A stretch of 62,867 nt of DNA, taken from Saprospiraceae bacterium (lineage in GTDB: Bacteria; Bacteroidota; Bacteroidia; Chitinophagales; Saprospiraceae). Positions within the stretch are counted from its first letter, which is position 1; each line of letters starts with the position of its first letter. The DNA is taken from positions 1-62,867 of the forward strand of contig JALHQW010000048.1 in the NCBI GenBank assembly GCA_022841745.1. The letters are read 5' to 3'. Below the pieces are notes generated by a model. That model was given only the letters and a program-made list of their open reading frames with translations, was not told the origin of the DNA and ran no database searches. A program made the translations under genes and the position numbers. Positions 26,570 through 36,056 of the stretch are shown here, one piece after another.

Positions 26570-29500
26570 TCAGTGCCTGACCAGCTTAATTGGAGAAGAT
26601 GCCTGTGCGGACGTACGGGCAAATATATAGTAAACACCGGGTTGCCAGTTAATTGTAGAAAGGGTAAGTTGCCGTTTTCCTTGTTGATTTTGGTCAAAAT
26701 CACTGGATAAGGTTAGTCGCTGGCCGAGGGTGTTAATGACTTCTATTGATTCAATTAGTTCGTTTGTTTCAAAAAAGATATAATCGCTGAAAGGGTTTGG
26801 AGAAATGCGGATTTGCAAGCTACCCATACTTTCGTTCGTTCCCGTCAACACCTCTACGTTCCAAACCACGATGCTGTCGCAACCCGTCATAAGGTCGAAG
26901 TGCTCCACGATGGTCGTGTCGTTTTCCAGCAACCAGCCGTTTATCGGAGTGCCGAGCGTGGTAAAGGTGTCAATTACCACCGTTGCGTCAAAATCGCCTA
27001 TATCCAACTGCACAAAGTTCAGGCTGTCGAACAAGGGCAGCACGATTGTTTCAAAAAAAGTGGTGTCGCTTTCCCAAACGACACCCCCATAGAGTCCCCC
27101 CGTACAGAGGCTCACGTCTGAAATGCTATACGTCTTCGGTTTTTGGATGGTGTGGAAATACTGCGGCCATGCCACGGGCTGTTGGTAGTCGAAACTGATG
27201 CTCGCACGGTTCAGGATGGTGCTGTCCCAAGGCGCATCGGGCACTTGACTCACTCTAAATTTGACGTAGCCGATGGAAGCCGTGTCGTTGTCGGCAGCGG
27301 GTGGCAACGCAGCGTTTTCGATGGTGAATTCGAGCACGCCTGCATTGTTCACGCTTAGCATGTAGGGGTGGCTGCTGGTGCCTTGACGCACGGTCGTCAC
27401 GTCCAACCAATGAGAGAGTGTGTCGAGGATGACTACCGTAGTAGCTGTGTCTTCGCCGGTGTTCTGAAAGCGTATCAGGTATTCAATATCGGTATTTTGG
27501 GTTATAAAATGTTGGTTATCAATGCCTTCGGGAGCAACCAATTTCGTGTTTGCCATAGGCGTCACCTCGTTTTCCATCGCATGGATGGAGCGGAACGGGT
27601 CGGCGTCGTCCTGCGGGAAGATGGTCACAAAGCCCGTGCTGTTGCCACATGCTTCGATGCTCACCGATGGGCGGCTGCGGCCAGGGTGGCCGGGCGACTG
27701 CGGCAGTTCGAGGCGGAGCGTTTTGCCATTGGACGGCTGCATGATTTCATGGGTCTCCAATGGTGCCAACTGCACCTCAATGGCCCTTGTCAGAATCTGG
27801 TCTTCCACGATGATGCTCAGCAGCGGGTCGTTCATGCCACCAGTACCCATGTTTTCAATGGTGAACCGAACACTGTCCGCTTCGCAAATGGCGCTCACGG
27901 CAAGGCTGGCACCGTCCCATTGGGGGTCGGGTGGAAGGCAGCTTGCATTGGGTGTTGCAATGGCCGTTACGAGGTGCGCCCGACCGATAATTGCGTCACA
28001 ATCGAGAAATGTTTCGATGGAAAAGCTGCTGCAATCCCCTACACCGACATTTCCCAGGGCAAAAGTCCAGGTGCGCCCGCTTTGGCTCAAAACAGGTTGT
28101 TGCGAAGCAACAAAAAACAAGGCACTGTCCAAGGTGATAGCCAACACTGCCGCATTGGCCACCGCTGTGCCAATATTGCAGTATTGGACTTCATAAATCG
28201 CTGAATTGCAGGGGCTTAATGCGGTTGTGGCCACGTCCACCTCTATTTCCGGGCAAGGGATACCCACTTGCAGCGGGAAGTCGGCGGTGATGGTGTCGAA
28301 TGGGGTTGGGAACGAAATTGCTAGATCGTTTGCGCATGGCTGCCAATAGGCGTTTGGGGAAATGAGCCGGAGTTGGTAGTCGCCAACGTCAGTCAGTATG
28401 GAAAAATGGCCATCGCCATCCGTCATGCCGTAATAAACTGCCCCATTCGAAGTATTGGTAGCGGTCAGGTGCCAGCCTTGGAATCCAGTCTCGTTGGCGC
28501 CTGGCTGGCAGTCGTTGTTTTCATCGAAAAAAATACGGCCTTGCACGTGGTTGGACAACAGCTCGCCATTGGGGCCAAGCCTCAGGAGCTGTGCACGGCT
28601 GTTCAGCACGACGCCGTTCACGTCGTCCACGCGGCTATGTGCGGCTACCACCATGCTGCCGTCCGGCAACGACTCAATCGAGTGCGGGATGTCCTTGCGG
28701 TCACGCACATAGCTTTCTTGCCAGACCATGTTCCCATCGGCATCGGTACGCACAAGGTAAATATCGTCCAACCAGTTGTTGAAACTCTGGGTGGAACCCG
28801 CCAAGGCAAAGCCACCATCGGGCATCTGGGCAATATGAGCGCCCCATTCGCCGAAAGCGCCACCAAAAGTCTTCGACCATTGCAGTATCCCGTTGTCGGT
28901 GACTTTTAGCAGGTAAATATCGTAGTCACCAGCGCCAAAGCTCCTCGTGGTGGCACCAACCACAAAGCCGCCAGTGGCAACGGGCTGTACCTCGAAGGCG
29001 AAGTCGTCATCGGGGCCACCAAAGGTCTGGAACCACTGGAAGACGCCGTTGAGGCTGATTTTGGCGAGGTAAACGTCTTGCCCGCCCGCTCCAAAACTGG
29101 TGGTTTGGCCCGTGATAATAAGCTGATTGTCAATTGTTTCGGCGACGCTCCAGGCCTCGTCGTCGCCTATGCCGCCATAGACGTTCGACCAAACTTCGTT
29201 GCCGTTGGCATCGGTTTTCACGAGCAGGATGCCCACGTCGGAGCCATTGTCGTAGCGGCCAACGATGGCATACCCCCCATCGGAGGTCTCTATGGCCGAC
29301 CTTGAAAACTCAATGGCCGAGGTGCCGTAGGTTTTGTTCCAAACGACGTTGCCGAGGCGGTCGGTCTTGATGAGCCGGAAGTCAAAACTCGTAGGGCCGG
29401 AGACGAAACTGGTGCCACAAAGCAGGTAGCCGCCGTCGGAGGTCTGCTTGAAGTCATCAATGATGTCGTGCTCGGGGCCGCCATAAGTCCGGCGCCATTG

Positions 29501-29782
29501 CTCATTGCCAAAGGCATCCAGCTTGACCATGAATACCTGGTGGAGGTCGGGGCCAGTGCCCGTATGCCCCGCTGCGATATAGCCACCGTCGGGCGTGGGG
29601 AAGATGCCCCTCGCAAAATCGTAGCTGCCAAAGCCCAGGTCTTGGTGCCATGCGTTGGTTTGGGCCATTGCCGATGGAAGCTGGCAGCAAAAGATGAACA
29701 GACCGACCAACAAACGAATTGGCCAGAAGCAGGCAAAAGCATGGGATGCCTTACGGCAATATTTAGCTTGACGGTTGTTCAT
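26570..29782 (-). CDS. Secreted beta-propeller / DUF11-type adhesin with T9SS domain
   Basis: From ATG 29782 (MNNRQAKYCRKAS... LLVGLFIFCCQLPSAMAQ) the protein is about 1070 residues. Residues about 40-400 are seven or more blades of the type GGYAIVGRYDNGSDVGILLVKTDANGNEVW (xGGYxxxGxTxSxGxGxxDxxLxKxDxxGxxxW), forming a propeller typical of Bacteroidota surface proteins. An SdrD-B-like segment (GRIFFDENNDCQPGANETG) and a DUF11/conserved-repeat block (IEYLIRFQNTGEDTATTVVILDTL) follow. The C-terminus (RISPNPFSDYIFFE ... GVYYIFARTSA) is a T9SS sorting domain. Function is likely adhesive or structural. It lies 103 bp upstream of the sugar dehydrogenase gene and could share its transcript. Confidence 0.88.
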   Translation of the reverse strand: MNNRQAKYCRKASHAFACFWPIRLLVGLFIFCCQLPSAMAQTNAWHQDLGFGSYDFARGIFPTPDGGYIAAGHTGTGPDLHQVFMVKLDAFGNEQWRRTYGGPEHDIIDDFKQTSDGGYLLCGTSFVSGPTSFDFRLIKTDRLGNVVWNKTYGTSAIEFSRSAIETSDGGYAIVGRYDNGSDVGILLVKTDANGNEVWSNVYGGIGDDEAWSVAETIDNQLIITGQTTSFGAGGQDVYLAKISLNGVFQWFQTFGGPDDDFAFEVQPVATGGFVVGATTRSFGAGDYDIYLLKVTDNGILQWSKTFGGAFGEWGAHIAQMPDGGFALAGSTQSFNNWLDDIYLVRTDADGNMVWQESYVRDRKDIPHSIESLPDGSMVVAAHSRVDDVNGVVLNSRAQLLRLGPNGELLSNHVQGRIFFDENNDCQPGANETGFQGWHLTATNTSNGAVYYGMTDGDGHFSILTDVGDYQLRLISPNAYWQPCANDLAISFPTPFDTITADFPLQVGIPCPEIEVDVATTALSPCNSAIYEVQYCNIGTAVANAAVLAITLDSALFFVASQQPVLSQSGRTWTFALGNVGVGDCSSFSIETFLDCDAIIGRAHLVTAIATPNASCLPPDPQWDGASLAVSAICEADSVRFTIENMGTGGMNDPLLSIIVEDQILTRAIEVQLAPLETHEIMQPSNGKTLRLELPQSPGHPGRSRPSVSIEACGNSTGFVTIFPQDDADPFRSIHAMENEVTPMANTKLVAPEGIDNQHFITQNTDIEYLIRFQNTGEDTATTVVILDTLSHWLDVTTVRQGTSSHPYMLSVNNAGVLEFTIENAALPPAADNDTASIGYVKFRVSQVPDAPWDSTILNRASISFDYQQPVAWPQYFHTIQKPKTYSISDVSLCTGGLYGGVVWESDTTFFETIVLPLFDSLNFVQLDIGDFDATVVIDTFTTLGTPINGWLLENDTTIVEHFDLMTGCDSIVVWNVEVLTGTNESMGSLQIRISPNPFSDYIFFETNELIESIEVINTLGQRLTLSSDFDQNQQGKRQLTLSTINWQPGVYYIFARTSAQASSPIKLVRH

Positions 29783-30128
29783 CAATAGCTCGTTTCTATA
29801 GGTTTTAAGCAAGCCGGGGGAGGCAAATTTTGCTTAACGCTACAAAAATGCGGTGGAAGATATTGCGCAGCAACAACAAATAAATGCGTTTCTCAAACGG
29901 AAAATTGATTGAGGAGTAAGTTTTTAATTATTTTGCGGGCATTTCTGGCTGTGATTTCTCAAAAAGAAAATTAAACCTGTGTGGCAATTTGGCGCAGTTT
30001 TTTGAAAGAAACGCGCCTGGGCTATTCAGTTTGCTGAATGCAATGGGCTAAGGGCCAAAAAACATCCAGCCAAATGCCAATGGGTTCATGCCCAAAACTT
30101 GGCAGTATGAATTATAAAAACGGACACC
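29783..30128. other. Divergent promoter region without a supported gene
   Basis: The 346 bp separate the minus-strand adhesin gene from the plus-strand helical-repeat gene. It is AT-rich with several T/A runs. No consensus TAnnTTTG element was found on either strand, and no hairpin of note. Confidence 0.5.
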
Positions 30129-31544
30129 ATGCAGAAAAGCCGCTTAATAGAACTGTTCATTGCTTTGGAAAAAACGGAGCAGCGGGAGCTTGGGAAGTTC
30201 GTGGCATCACCCGTCTTCAACCAGCGAAAGGACGTGGCAGACCTTTACGACTACCTATACCTGCACTCGCCCTTTAAGGACGAATCGGCGATTGAGCGGG
30301 GTAGGGTATTTGCCAGCATCTTTCCTGGTGAACCGTTCGATGCCACCAAGTTCGACTACACGATGTCGTTCCTGTTTGCTGTCATCAAACAATACCTTAT
30401 ACACAAGGAGTGGGAGGGCGATGCCATTGGCAAAGGGATTTTGCTGGCAAGGGCCTTGCGAAAGCGCAACCTGCCACGCTTGTTCGACAAGGAAATAAAA
30501 ACGACCGAGAAAGCACTCGAAAGCCATCCCTACAAGGACGCCGAGCACCATTTCAACGCATTTCAACTCCACCTCGAAAAGCATATTTCTGCCAAGCAAG
30601 AAAGCCGTACCAGTATGGCCTCTTTCAAGGAGTTCTCCGAGGCGCTCACCCATTATTTTCTGGCAAAAAAACTATGGGAAGCCTGTACGCTGGTTACCCA
30701 TAGGGCCGTGGCCAAGGTGGATGCCTTTGACCAACCGCTGATTGACGCCGTGCTGAACCTCTTGGAGCAAAACCGCTATACCGAGGTGCCCGCCATTAAC
30801 CTCTACTACCACTGCTACAAGGCCCTGACCGACAGTGACAGCCTGCGCTGGTTCGAGGCGCTGCGCTCGCTCATGCGCACCCAGCACGCCAGCCTGCCGC
30901 CCAACGAGGTGAAGGACCTTTACTTGGTGGCCATCAATTACTGCATCGGGCGCTCCAACCGGGGCGAGCGGGCGTTTTTGCAGGAGGCGTTTGAACTTTA
31001 CAAGGAGGGGCTGGCGACCAAGGCATTCCTGGAAAACCACCAGCTTTCGAGGTTTACCTACAACAATATCGTACTGGCCGGGCTGATACTCAAGGACTTC
31101 AATTGGGTGGAGAATTTTATCACGGAATACAGGGACTTCATCGAGCTAAAATACCGAGAGAGTACCTACAATTATAACCTCGCCATTTTTTATTTTGAAA
31201 AGCCCGACTATGATAAAGCAATGGAACTGCTGCAACGGGCAGACTTCGACGACCTCAGCCACAACCTAAGTGCCCGCCGGATGTTGCTGCGCATCTATTT
31301 TGAAAAAAACGAGCGGGATGCCCTTGGCTCGCTCATCACCAGTTTCAAGAACTTCATCTACCGCCACCGGGAGCTTGGCACCGTGCCCCGGAACGGCTAC
31401 CTGAACCTCCTCAAGTTCGTGAACCGCCTGCTCTCGCTCGACCATTACGACAAGGAGGCGCTCGCCCAATTGCAGGAGGAAATTTCCAAGACCGAACAGT
31501 TGGTTGAGAAGAAATGGCTGCTGGAGGTGGTGGAAAAGGTGTGA
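30129..31544 (+). CDS. Helical-repeat protein of unknown function
   Basis: The 471-residue product begins MQKSRLIELFIALEKTEQREL and has no signal peptide or membrane segment. It is almost wholly alpha-helical by composition. Paired-helix patterns in the middle and C-terminal half (YNLAIFYFEKPDYDKAMELLQRADFDDL, ARRMLLRIYFEKNERDALGSLI) look like degenerate TPRs. The N-terminal LGKFVASPVFNQRKDVADLYDYL is recognisable as a segment shared by Saprospiria hypothetical proteins, but I cannot name the family. It is monocistronic and convergent with the MobA-like gene. A cytoplasmic scaffold role is only a guess. Confidence 0.85.
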   Translation: MQKSRLIELFIALEKTEQRELGKFVASPVFNQRKDVADLYDYLYLHSPFKDESAIERGRVFASIFPGEPFDATKFDYTMSFLFAVIKQYLIHKEWEGDAIGKGILLARALRKRNLPRLFDKEIKTTEKALESHPYKDAEHHFNAFQLHLEKHISAKQESRTSMASFKEFSEALTHYFLAKKLWEACTLVTHRAVAKVDAFDQPLIDAVLNLLEQNRYTEVPAINLYYHCYKALTDSDSLRWFEALRSLMRTQHASLPPNEVKDLYLVAINYCIGRSNRGERAFLQEAFELYKEGLATKAFLENHQLSRFTYNNIVLAGLILKDFNWVENFITEYRDFIELKYRESTYNYNLAIFYFEKPDYDKAMELLQRADFDDLSHNLSARRMLLRIYFEKNERDALGSLITSFKNFIYRHRELGTVPRNGYLNLLKFVNRLLSLDHYDKEALAQLQEEISKTEQLVEKKWLLEVVEKV

Positions 31545-31546
31545 GG

Positions 31547-31594
31547 GTTCATGGTTTCATGGCTTCATGGGTTCACGGTTTCATGGTTTCATGG
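31547..31594. repeat. TTCATGG-type short direct repeats
   Basis: Seven imperfect repeats of an 8-nt GTTTCATG-like unit span the 3' end of the MobA-like gene and the gap to the helical-repeat gene. They encode the last residues (HETMKP) of the former, so that C-terminus may be a repeat-derived extension. Confidence 0.7.
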
Positions 31595-32169
31595 AAGATG
31601 CGGCTAAGGTCGGCGGGGGTGTCAATGTCTAAAATGCCTTCGGGAAAGTCAATCAACAGCAGCTTGTCCTTGTGTTGCTGCATCAGCTTTTTAGCACCTT
31701 GCTGGCCTTGCAAGGCAGCTAACCCCTCGAAATATTCCATTCCGAAAACAGCGGGCGGGCCATAGCTGCCCCCGTAGGACGAGGCAGCGATATGGTCGGG
31801 GTGCTGCTGCCATTTTGCCACCAATTGATTCAATAAATGGGTGTAGACAAATGGCTGGTCGCAGAGCAGCAGCAGCACAGCATCGGTATTGGGCGGCAAG
31901 CTGGCCATGCCGCAGGCAATGCTGCTGCCCATGCCAGATTCCCAGTTTTCATTGACCAGGATGCGCACGGGCAGGTGCTCCACTGCTGGTTTTATCGCTC
32001 CGCAATGGGCGCCCAGCACGACCGTGACGCCTCGGTTTTCAATGGAAAGGGCCGTTCGGCAGGCTTGTTCGAGCAGTGGTTGGCCATCCAAGTGCACCAG
32101 TTGCTTGGGCTGGCCGAGGCGGGTGGAGGCACCGGCGGCGAGGAGGAGGATATGGAGGTTTTTAGCCAT
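31573..32169 (-). CDS. MobA/MocA-like nucleotidyltransferase
   Basis: The product is 198 residues. The N-terminal LLLAAGASTRLGQPKQLV matches the LxAGxSxRxGxxK signature of the MobA-like NTP transferase superfamily. NENWESGMGSSIACGMASL and VLLLLCDQPFV provide the substrate-loop and metal-binding (CDQPF) motifs typical of the MocA/CTP:molybdopterin cytidylyltransferase subgroup. The downstream AASSYGGSYGPPAVFG and LDIDTPADL also match. It should transfer CMP or a related nucleotide to molybdopterin, but no molybdoenzyme or xdhC gene is nearby, so the exact substrate is uncertain. Confidence 0.85.
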   Translation of the reverse strand: MAKNLHILLLAAGASTRLGQPKQLVHLDGQPLLEQACRTALSIENRGVTVVLGAHCGAIKPAVEHLPVRILVNENWESGMGSSIACGMASLPPNTDAVLLLLCDQPFVYTHLLNQLVAKWQQHPDHIAASSYGGSYGPPAVFGMEYFEGLAALQGQQGAKKLMQQHKDKLLLIDFPEGILDIDTPADLSRIFHETMKP

Positions 32170-32220
32170 TTTTATGGAGGTTTTTAGCGGGTTAGAGCGC
32201 TTAAATATACAGTGTATATT

Positions 32221-32385
32221 ACAATGGTTCGTGAAGTTCTAAGGTTCTGGGGTTTTAGGGTTTGGGGGCAAAACCTAACCACAAATCATTTTTGAAAGGA
32301 TTGAAAACCTAACCAACCATTTCAAAAACAGCTATTAGGCCACAACCTTAGTACCCGAAAACCCGAAAACTTCACGAACCATTGT
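32221..32385. repeat. MITE-like element B (CAATGGTTCGTGA family)
   Basis: The element starts ACAATGGTTCGTGAAGTT and ends AACTTCACGAACCATTGT, with interior AAAACCTAACCACAAATCATTTTTGA. It is the reverse-orientation relative of element A at 22250 and about 165 bp long, with no coding capacity. Confidence 0.78.
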
Positions 32386-32566
32386 GTTAAGTACCTCAAT
32401 GAAATTAGTTTAGTTATCTCGCCGAAAGATAATTGAATAATCAACTGATTTTCAGCCGCTTGCAACAATCATACAATTCCAACAATTTTCAACAATTACT
32501 TAAACCTTCTAAACCCCTCTAAACTTCCTAAACCTTATGCTTAGGTTTGCAAGATCAAATTTATAC

Positions 32567-32729
32567 CAATGGTTCGGGAAGTTTTAAGGTTCTATGGTTT
32601 TCGGGATTTGGGGCAAAACCTAACTGTAAATCATTTTTGACAAAGTTGGAAAAGCAACCTATCTTTTCAAAAACGGCTACTGTGCCGCAACCTTAGAACC
32701 CGAAAACCCGAAAAATTCACGAACCATTG
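32567..32729. repeat. MITE-like element C (CAATGGTTCGTGA family)
   Basis: Same orientation as element B and only 181 bp away. It starts CAATGGTTCGGGAAGTTTT and ends AATTCACGAACCATTG. Internal differences of perhaps a quarter of positions show it is an older or separate insertion. It ends 29 bp before the OsmC start codon and so may supply or disturb that promoter. Confidence 0.78.
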
Positions 32730-32758
32730 CATACCTTTCACATCAAAAACAATCGAAC

Positions 32759-33175
32759 ATGGCAATCAGAAGAAACGCAACATCCGTTTGGGAAGGCTCC
32801 GGCAAAGAAGGCACAGGACACCTCACCACCCAAAGCACCGTGCTGAACCAGACACAGTACTCCTACAACACCCGCTTTGCCGACGGTATCGGCACCAACC
32901 CAGAGGAACTCATCGCTGCTGCCCATGCAGGCTGTTTCAACATGAAACTTTCCTTTGTGCTCGGCGGTGCAGGCTTCACGCCCAGCAGGTTGGAGACCAA
33001 ATGCACCATTTCCCTCGACAACGGGGCTGTCACCGAATCGCTGCTGAAACTCAAGGCCAATGTGCCCGGCATCAGCGCCGAGCAGTTTGCCGAGTGCGTG
33101 GCCGATGCGGAAAAGAACTGCCCAATTTCAAAATTGCTGAACTGTGAGATTAAGGTCGAGTCAGGCTTAGAATGA
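32759..33175 (+). CDS. OsmC-family peroxiredoxin
   Basis: The product is 138 residues, the normal family length. It starts MAIRRNATSVWEGSGKEG and contains NPEELIAAAHAGCFNM with the peroxidatic Cys59 and EKNCPISKLLNC with the resolving Cys121, the two-cysteine arrangement of OsmC. Such enzymes reduce organic hydroperoxides in the cytoplasm, usually with lipoyl-dependent recycling. The stop codon overlaps the end of a convergent hydrolase remnant. Confidence 0.93.
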   Translation: MAIRRNATSVWEGSGKEGTGHLTTQSTVLNQTQYSYNTRFADGIGTNPEELIAAAHAGCFNMKLSFVLGGAGFTPSRLETKCTISLDNGAVTESLLKLKANVPGISAEQFAECVADAEKNCPISKLLNCEIKVESGLE

Positions 33176-33367
33176 GTGCAATGACCTGATATAGCCCTCC
33201 ACCAGTTTGGTAATCTGCTCCATTTCGTTGACTATAATTTCATGCGAACCGCCTGGGATGATCACATCCGCTTTGGCACCCTTTCGCAAGGGTATCACCT
33301 TGTCTTTTTCGCTGTGGATATGGTAAAGCTGCTGGGAAGTCGGGCTGGGTGCGTAATCCCAATGCAC
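33167..33367 (-). pseudogene. C-terminal remnant of an alpha/beta hydrolase
   Basis: Sixty-six residues (YHIHSEKDKVIPLRKGAKADVIIPGGSHEIIVNE) match the end of an alpha/beta hydrolase: the strand with IHxxKDxVIP supplies the acid, and GGSHEI the catalytic histidine. The nucleophile-bearing N-terminal two thirds are missing; the preceding 10 bp abut the lipase stop at 33377. It is most simply explained as a deletion remnant. It could still be translated from ATG 33367, but it would lack an active site. Confidence 0.65.
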
Positions 33368-33376
33368 GGTTCTGCA

Positions 33377-34849
33377 CTATTTAGCTGCCTTCACTGCTTT
33401 TCCAATCTGCAACAACTCTTCACTCACGATCGCACAGGCAAATTTGAAAAGGTACTGATCCATGCTGTGTTCGTCCGCAATACCAGCCTCAAATTGGGTG
33501 TCATAGCCGCCAAAACTCATCTGTGCTGGATTTGTCCTCAAGAAGCGGGTAGAGGCGGCAATGGATTGCTGTACCTCGAACATTTGCTGCTCGATGGCCT
33601 CTTGTTTCTTCTTGGGTAACTTGTCAAAATCCTTTTCCTTAGCCTCTATTTTTGAAGCCTTAGCTGCTGACGGCATGCGGATAATGTGGCCCTCGTTGAA
33701 GATGCGGGGTGAAATTCCAACATGGTGAAATCCCAGCAGTTCCATTGGCACCTGCGTTACGATGTCGCTGTTGTTGATATGCAAAAAGGTCTTCTCCCCC
33801 AATAGCTCATTATAGGCCTCCTTGAAATCTCGATTGCCTATCCTTGGTGAACCATACACATATACATGCGCCACGGAATAACCCTTCAACGCAAATCGGT
33901 GGGCTGCCAATTGGGCAAGTGCTGCGCCAAGGCTATGACCGCAAATGAACAGTTTCTTGTTCTTACCCAAGGCATCTACGGCAGTTTGCACCTTGCTCCA
34001 CACACTTTCCAACGCACCGTTGAAACCCCTGTGCACTTTTCCACGACCGCCAAATGCATCGGTTTTAAAGAAGCTCAAGTCGGTGATTGCATCCGTTCCA
34101 CTGCTCGTTCCCCGGAAGCAAACGACCAGGTGTTGGCCTTTTCCCGCTACAAAAGCTTGGCTGTCGGTATCGGTGGCCTCTATCCAGCGGAACGATTCGT
34201 AACCCCATTCCTTCAACTGTTTTTCCACATAACTGGGCTTGAAATAGGCCAAATGTGCAAGATCGGCCAAAGTCATGGCATTCTCTAAGGAATGGCTCAC
34301 GGCATTTTCATCAAAACCAAAAGCGTTGGAAGGAATCACATCATCCCTCCCATAGCGTGCCCGGTTGATGACCGGTCCCACTTTGCGCAGCGTCCAGGCC
34401 GTGCTGACGCCCGGTTGCGCACCCCAAGCGGGGCAAGGAATTTCTTTGTCATCGAGTTGCAAAATTGATTCGCCGTTTGCGTCCTTGCTAACGCCCACAT
34501 TGAGCCACGCTGCATAGCGGGTTGCGGCCTCAAACACATCGAGCGAGTCACTGCCTTCTGTGGATTGGATAGGCCCATTTGTATTGACGATGTAATGCAG
34601 GAACAGTCGCTCTGCCACTGGCTCCAAGTCCTTGCCTTTGGCAGTTGCTTCTGCTAGCATTCTGCGGAATATCAACAGCGTTTCCGCCAATTTTGGGTTA
34701 TAGCGGTTGGTTTCGAGCAAGAAGCGACCTTGCTCTGGATGAAAGCAGAACGCCTTCACAATATTGGAGAAATCTTTTTGGGACAAGGCCGGATCTTTCT
34801 CAAGGGCGGCGAGGGAAGCTTGAATGCTTTCCTGGTTTGCTACGGGCAT
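33377..34849 (-). CDS. Class 3 lipase-like protein
   Basis: The product is 490 residues without a signal peptide. Residues about 185-400 are a lipase class 3 alpha/beta hydrolase domain: LVVCFRGTSSGTDAITDL, KVHRGFNGALESVW, the nucleophile elbow ICGHSLGAALAQLAAH with Ser306, VYGSPRIGNRDF, NNSDIVTQVP with Asp362, and GFHHVG with His375/376. This completes a plausible triad. The N-terminal ~180 residues are helical and unassigned. It is probably a cytoplasmic or non-classically secreted lipid esterase. A remnant of another hydrolase lies directly downstream. Confidence 0.88.
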   Translation of the reverse strand: MPVANQESIQASLAALEKDPALSQKDFSNIVKAFCFHPEQGRFLLETNRYNPKLAETLLIFRRMLAEATAKGKDLEPVAERLFLHYIVNTNGPIQSTEGSDSLDVFEAATRYAAWLNVGVSKDANGESILQLDDKEIPCPAWGAQPGVSTAWTLRKVGPVINRARYGRDDVIPSNAFGFDENAVSHSLENAMTLADLAHLAYFKPSYVEKQLKEWGYESFRWIEATDTDSQAFVAGKGQHLVVCFRGTSSGTDAITDLSFFKTDAFGGRGKVHRGFNGALESVWSKVQTAVDALGKNKKLFICGHSLGAALAQLAAHRFALKGYSVAHVYVYGSPRIGNRDFKEAYNELLGEKTFLHINNSDIVTQVPMELLGFHHVGISPRIFNEGHIIRMPSAAKASKIEAKEKDFDKLPKKKQEAIEQQMFEVQQSIAASTRFLRTNPAQMSFGGYDTQFEAGIADEHSMDQYLFKFACAIVSEELLQIGKAVKAAK

Positions 34850-35177
34850 AAGTGTTTTTTTTTGATTCTGCGAGCAAGGTAATTAATATTCTGTTTGTTC
34901 ACCCTTTGCTGCTGTCCCCTGACAAAAAGGTGCTGCATTTCCGAAATTGCGATTTCACCTGTTACGACTCCTTTTCCCACAAAGAACGGCATTGCTTGAC
35001 ACGTTCCGATAGCAATGGGCATGCTTGTTGGCGGGTTTGGGTTGCGGGCTTAGGTCGTTGGACGTAGTTCTCTAATTGAACTTATAACGGCCAGCCGCCG
35101 CAACCAAAAGCAGTGTGCAAACGAAGCTTGCAAAGAGTGAAGGGCATTTTTCAATTGAAAGGATAGGTGGTGCGCCA

Positions 35178-35426
35178 ACAAGTTGCAAACTTCTAAGAAC
35201 TTGATTCACAAATAGCTCATTTTCAGTATTTTACGAATCAAGTTGTTTCTCGCACGACGGCAAATTTGCTGTCCTTTACTTCTTCTTCTAAGAACTTGAT
35301 TCACAAATAGCTCATTTTCAGTATTTTACGAATCAAGTTGTTTCTCGCACGACGGCAAATTTGCTGTCCTTTACTTGCAAGAACTTTATTTCTTAAATTC
35401 TGCTGGAATCATACTTGCAACAACTG
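35178..35426. repeat. Flanking repeat of the RAYT island, left copy with internal duplication
   Basis: A ~150-bp sequence beginning CAAGTTGCAAACTTCTAAGA and ending ACTTGCAACAACTGG occurs here and at 37114-37267. In this copy a 91-bp core (35191-35281 and 35286-35376; period 95) is duplicated. The core contains the inverted pair AACTTGATTC / GAATCAAGTT. The 736-bp region 34850-35585 holds no other supported feature except the REP-like palindrome at 35459. Confidence 0.85.
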
Positions 35427-35458
35427 GGACAAACCGGCTAGGGTACGCTTCCAAGTCA

Positions 35459-35477
35459 TCCCGAACATGGGTCGGGA
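35459..35477. repeat. REP-like palindrome 1
   Basis: On the minus strand TCCCGACCCATGTTCGGGA is an imperfect palindrome followed by TGA. The same pattern, TCCCGACC...GGTCGGGATGA, recurs at 36324-36342 inside the DUF262 gene, close to the RAYT. Confidence 0.6.
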
Positions 35478-35585
35478 CTAGACTTGAAAGCGCTACTGCT
35501 GGTGGGGAAGTAAATATACTTAAAACAGCGGGAAAACACGAACAAAGCCGTAGAAAAGCCGTAAAACAGCATAAAACCCAGTAAT

Positions 35586-36056
35586 ATGCAACACCAAATC
35601 CGGTCAAAGACGAATTTCGTGCTTCAAGCCATTTCCAAATACGAGGCTGACATAAGAAAGACGGAGTCCACGGTGATTTCCACGAATGACATCGTGGCGA
35701 CGGTTGGGTTTCGCTACGAGGGCACTAAGGAGGTCAAGTGGGTGGTAAGGAGGTCACTTGTTTTCGGGAGGGAATGGGAGGTTAGGGTGACAAAAAAAGA
35801 TTTAAACAATGCCCATTTGAAGTACGCCATCCGTGACGAAATCCAGTGCGATTGGTGGCTCAAGAACTGGGCGAGGAACAGAATTGAATTCGAAAAGGCG
35901 GAGCGGGAGGAAGCCAGAAACCAGCGAGGCGAACGGCGATTGGAAGCGTGTGCGCCAGCAGTCTCCCCGCCGAAATACAACGAAATATCCGGCAGCCAGT
36001 TTTTGTCCTTCAAGATGGCTGGGTTCAGCACCTCGAACCGCTCCTCGATGGGGTGA
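35586..36056 (+). CDS. Hypothetical protein, chimeric at its 3' end
   Basis: This open frame has 156 codons ([20 protein letters not shown]). Residues 1-~120 look protein-like (charged, with strands [15 protein letters not shown] and helix [17 protein letters not shown]). The last ~35 residues are antisense to the DUF262 gene and probably spurious. It therefore seems to be a truncated gene joined tail-to-tail to the truncated DUF262 gene near 35950. The family is not recognised. Confidence 0.4.
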   Translation: MQHQIRSKTNFVLQAISKYEADIRKTESTVISTNDIVATVGFRYEGTKEVKWVVRRSLVFGREWEVRVTKKDLNNAHLKYAIRDEIQCDWWLKNWARNRIEFEKAEREEARNQRGERRLEACAPAVSPPKYNEISGSQFLSFKMAGFSTSNRSSMG

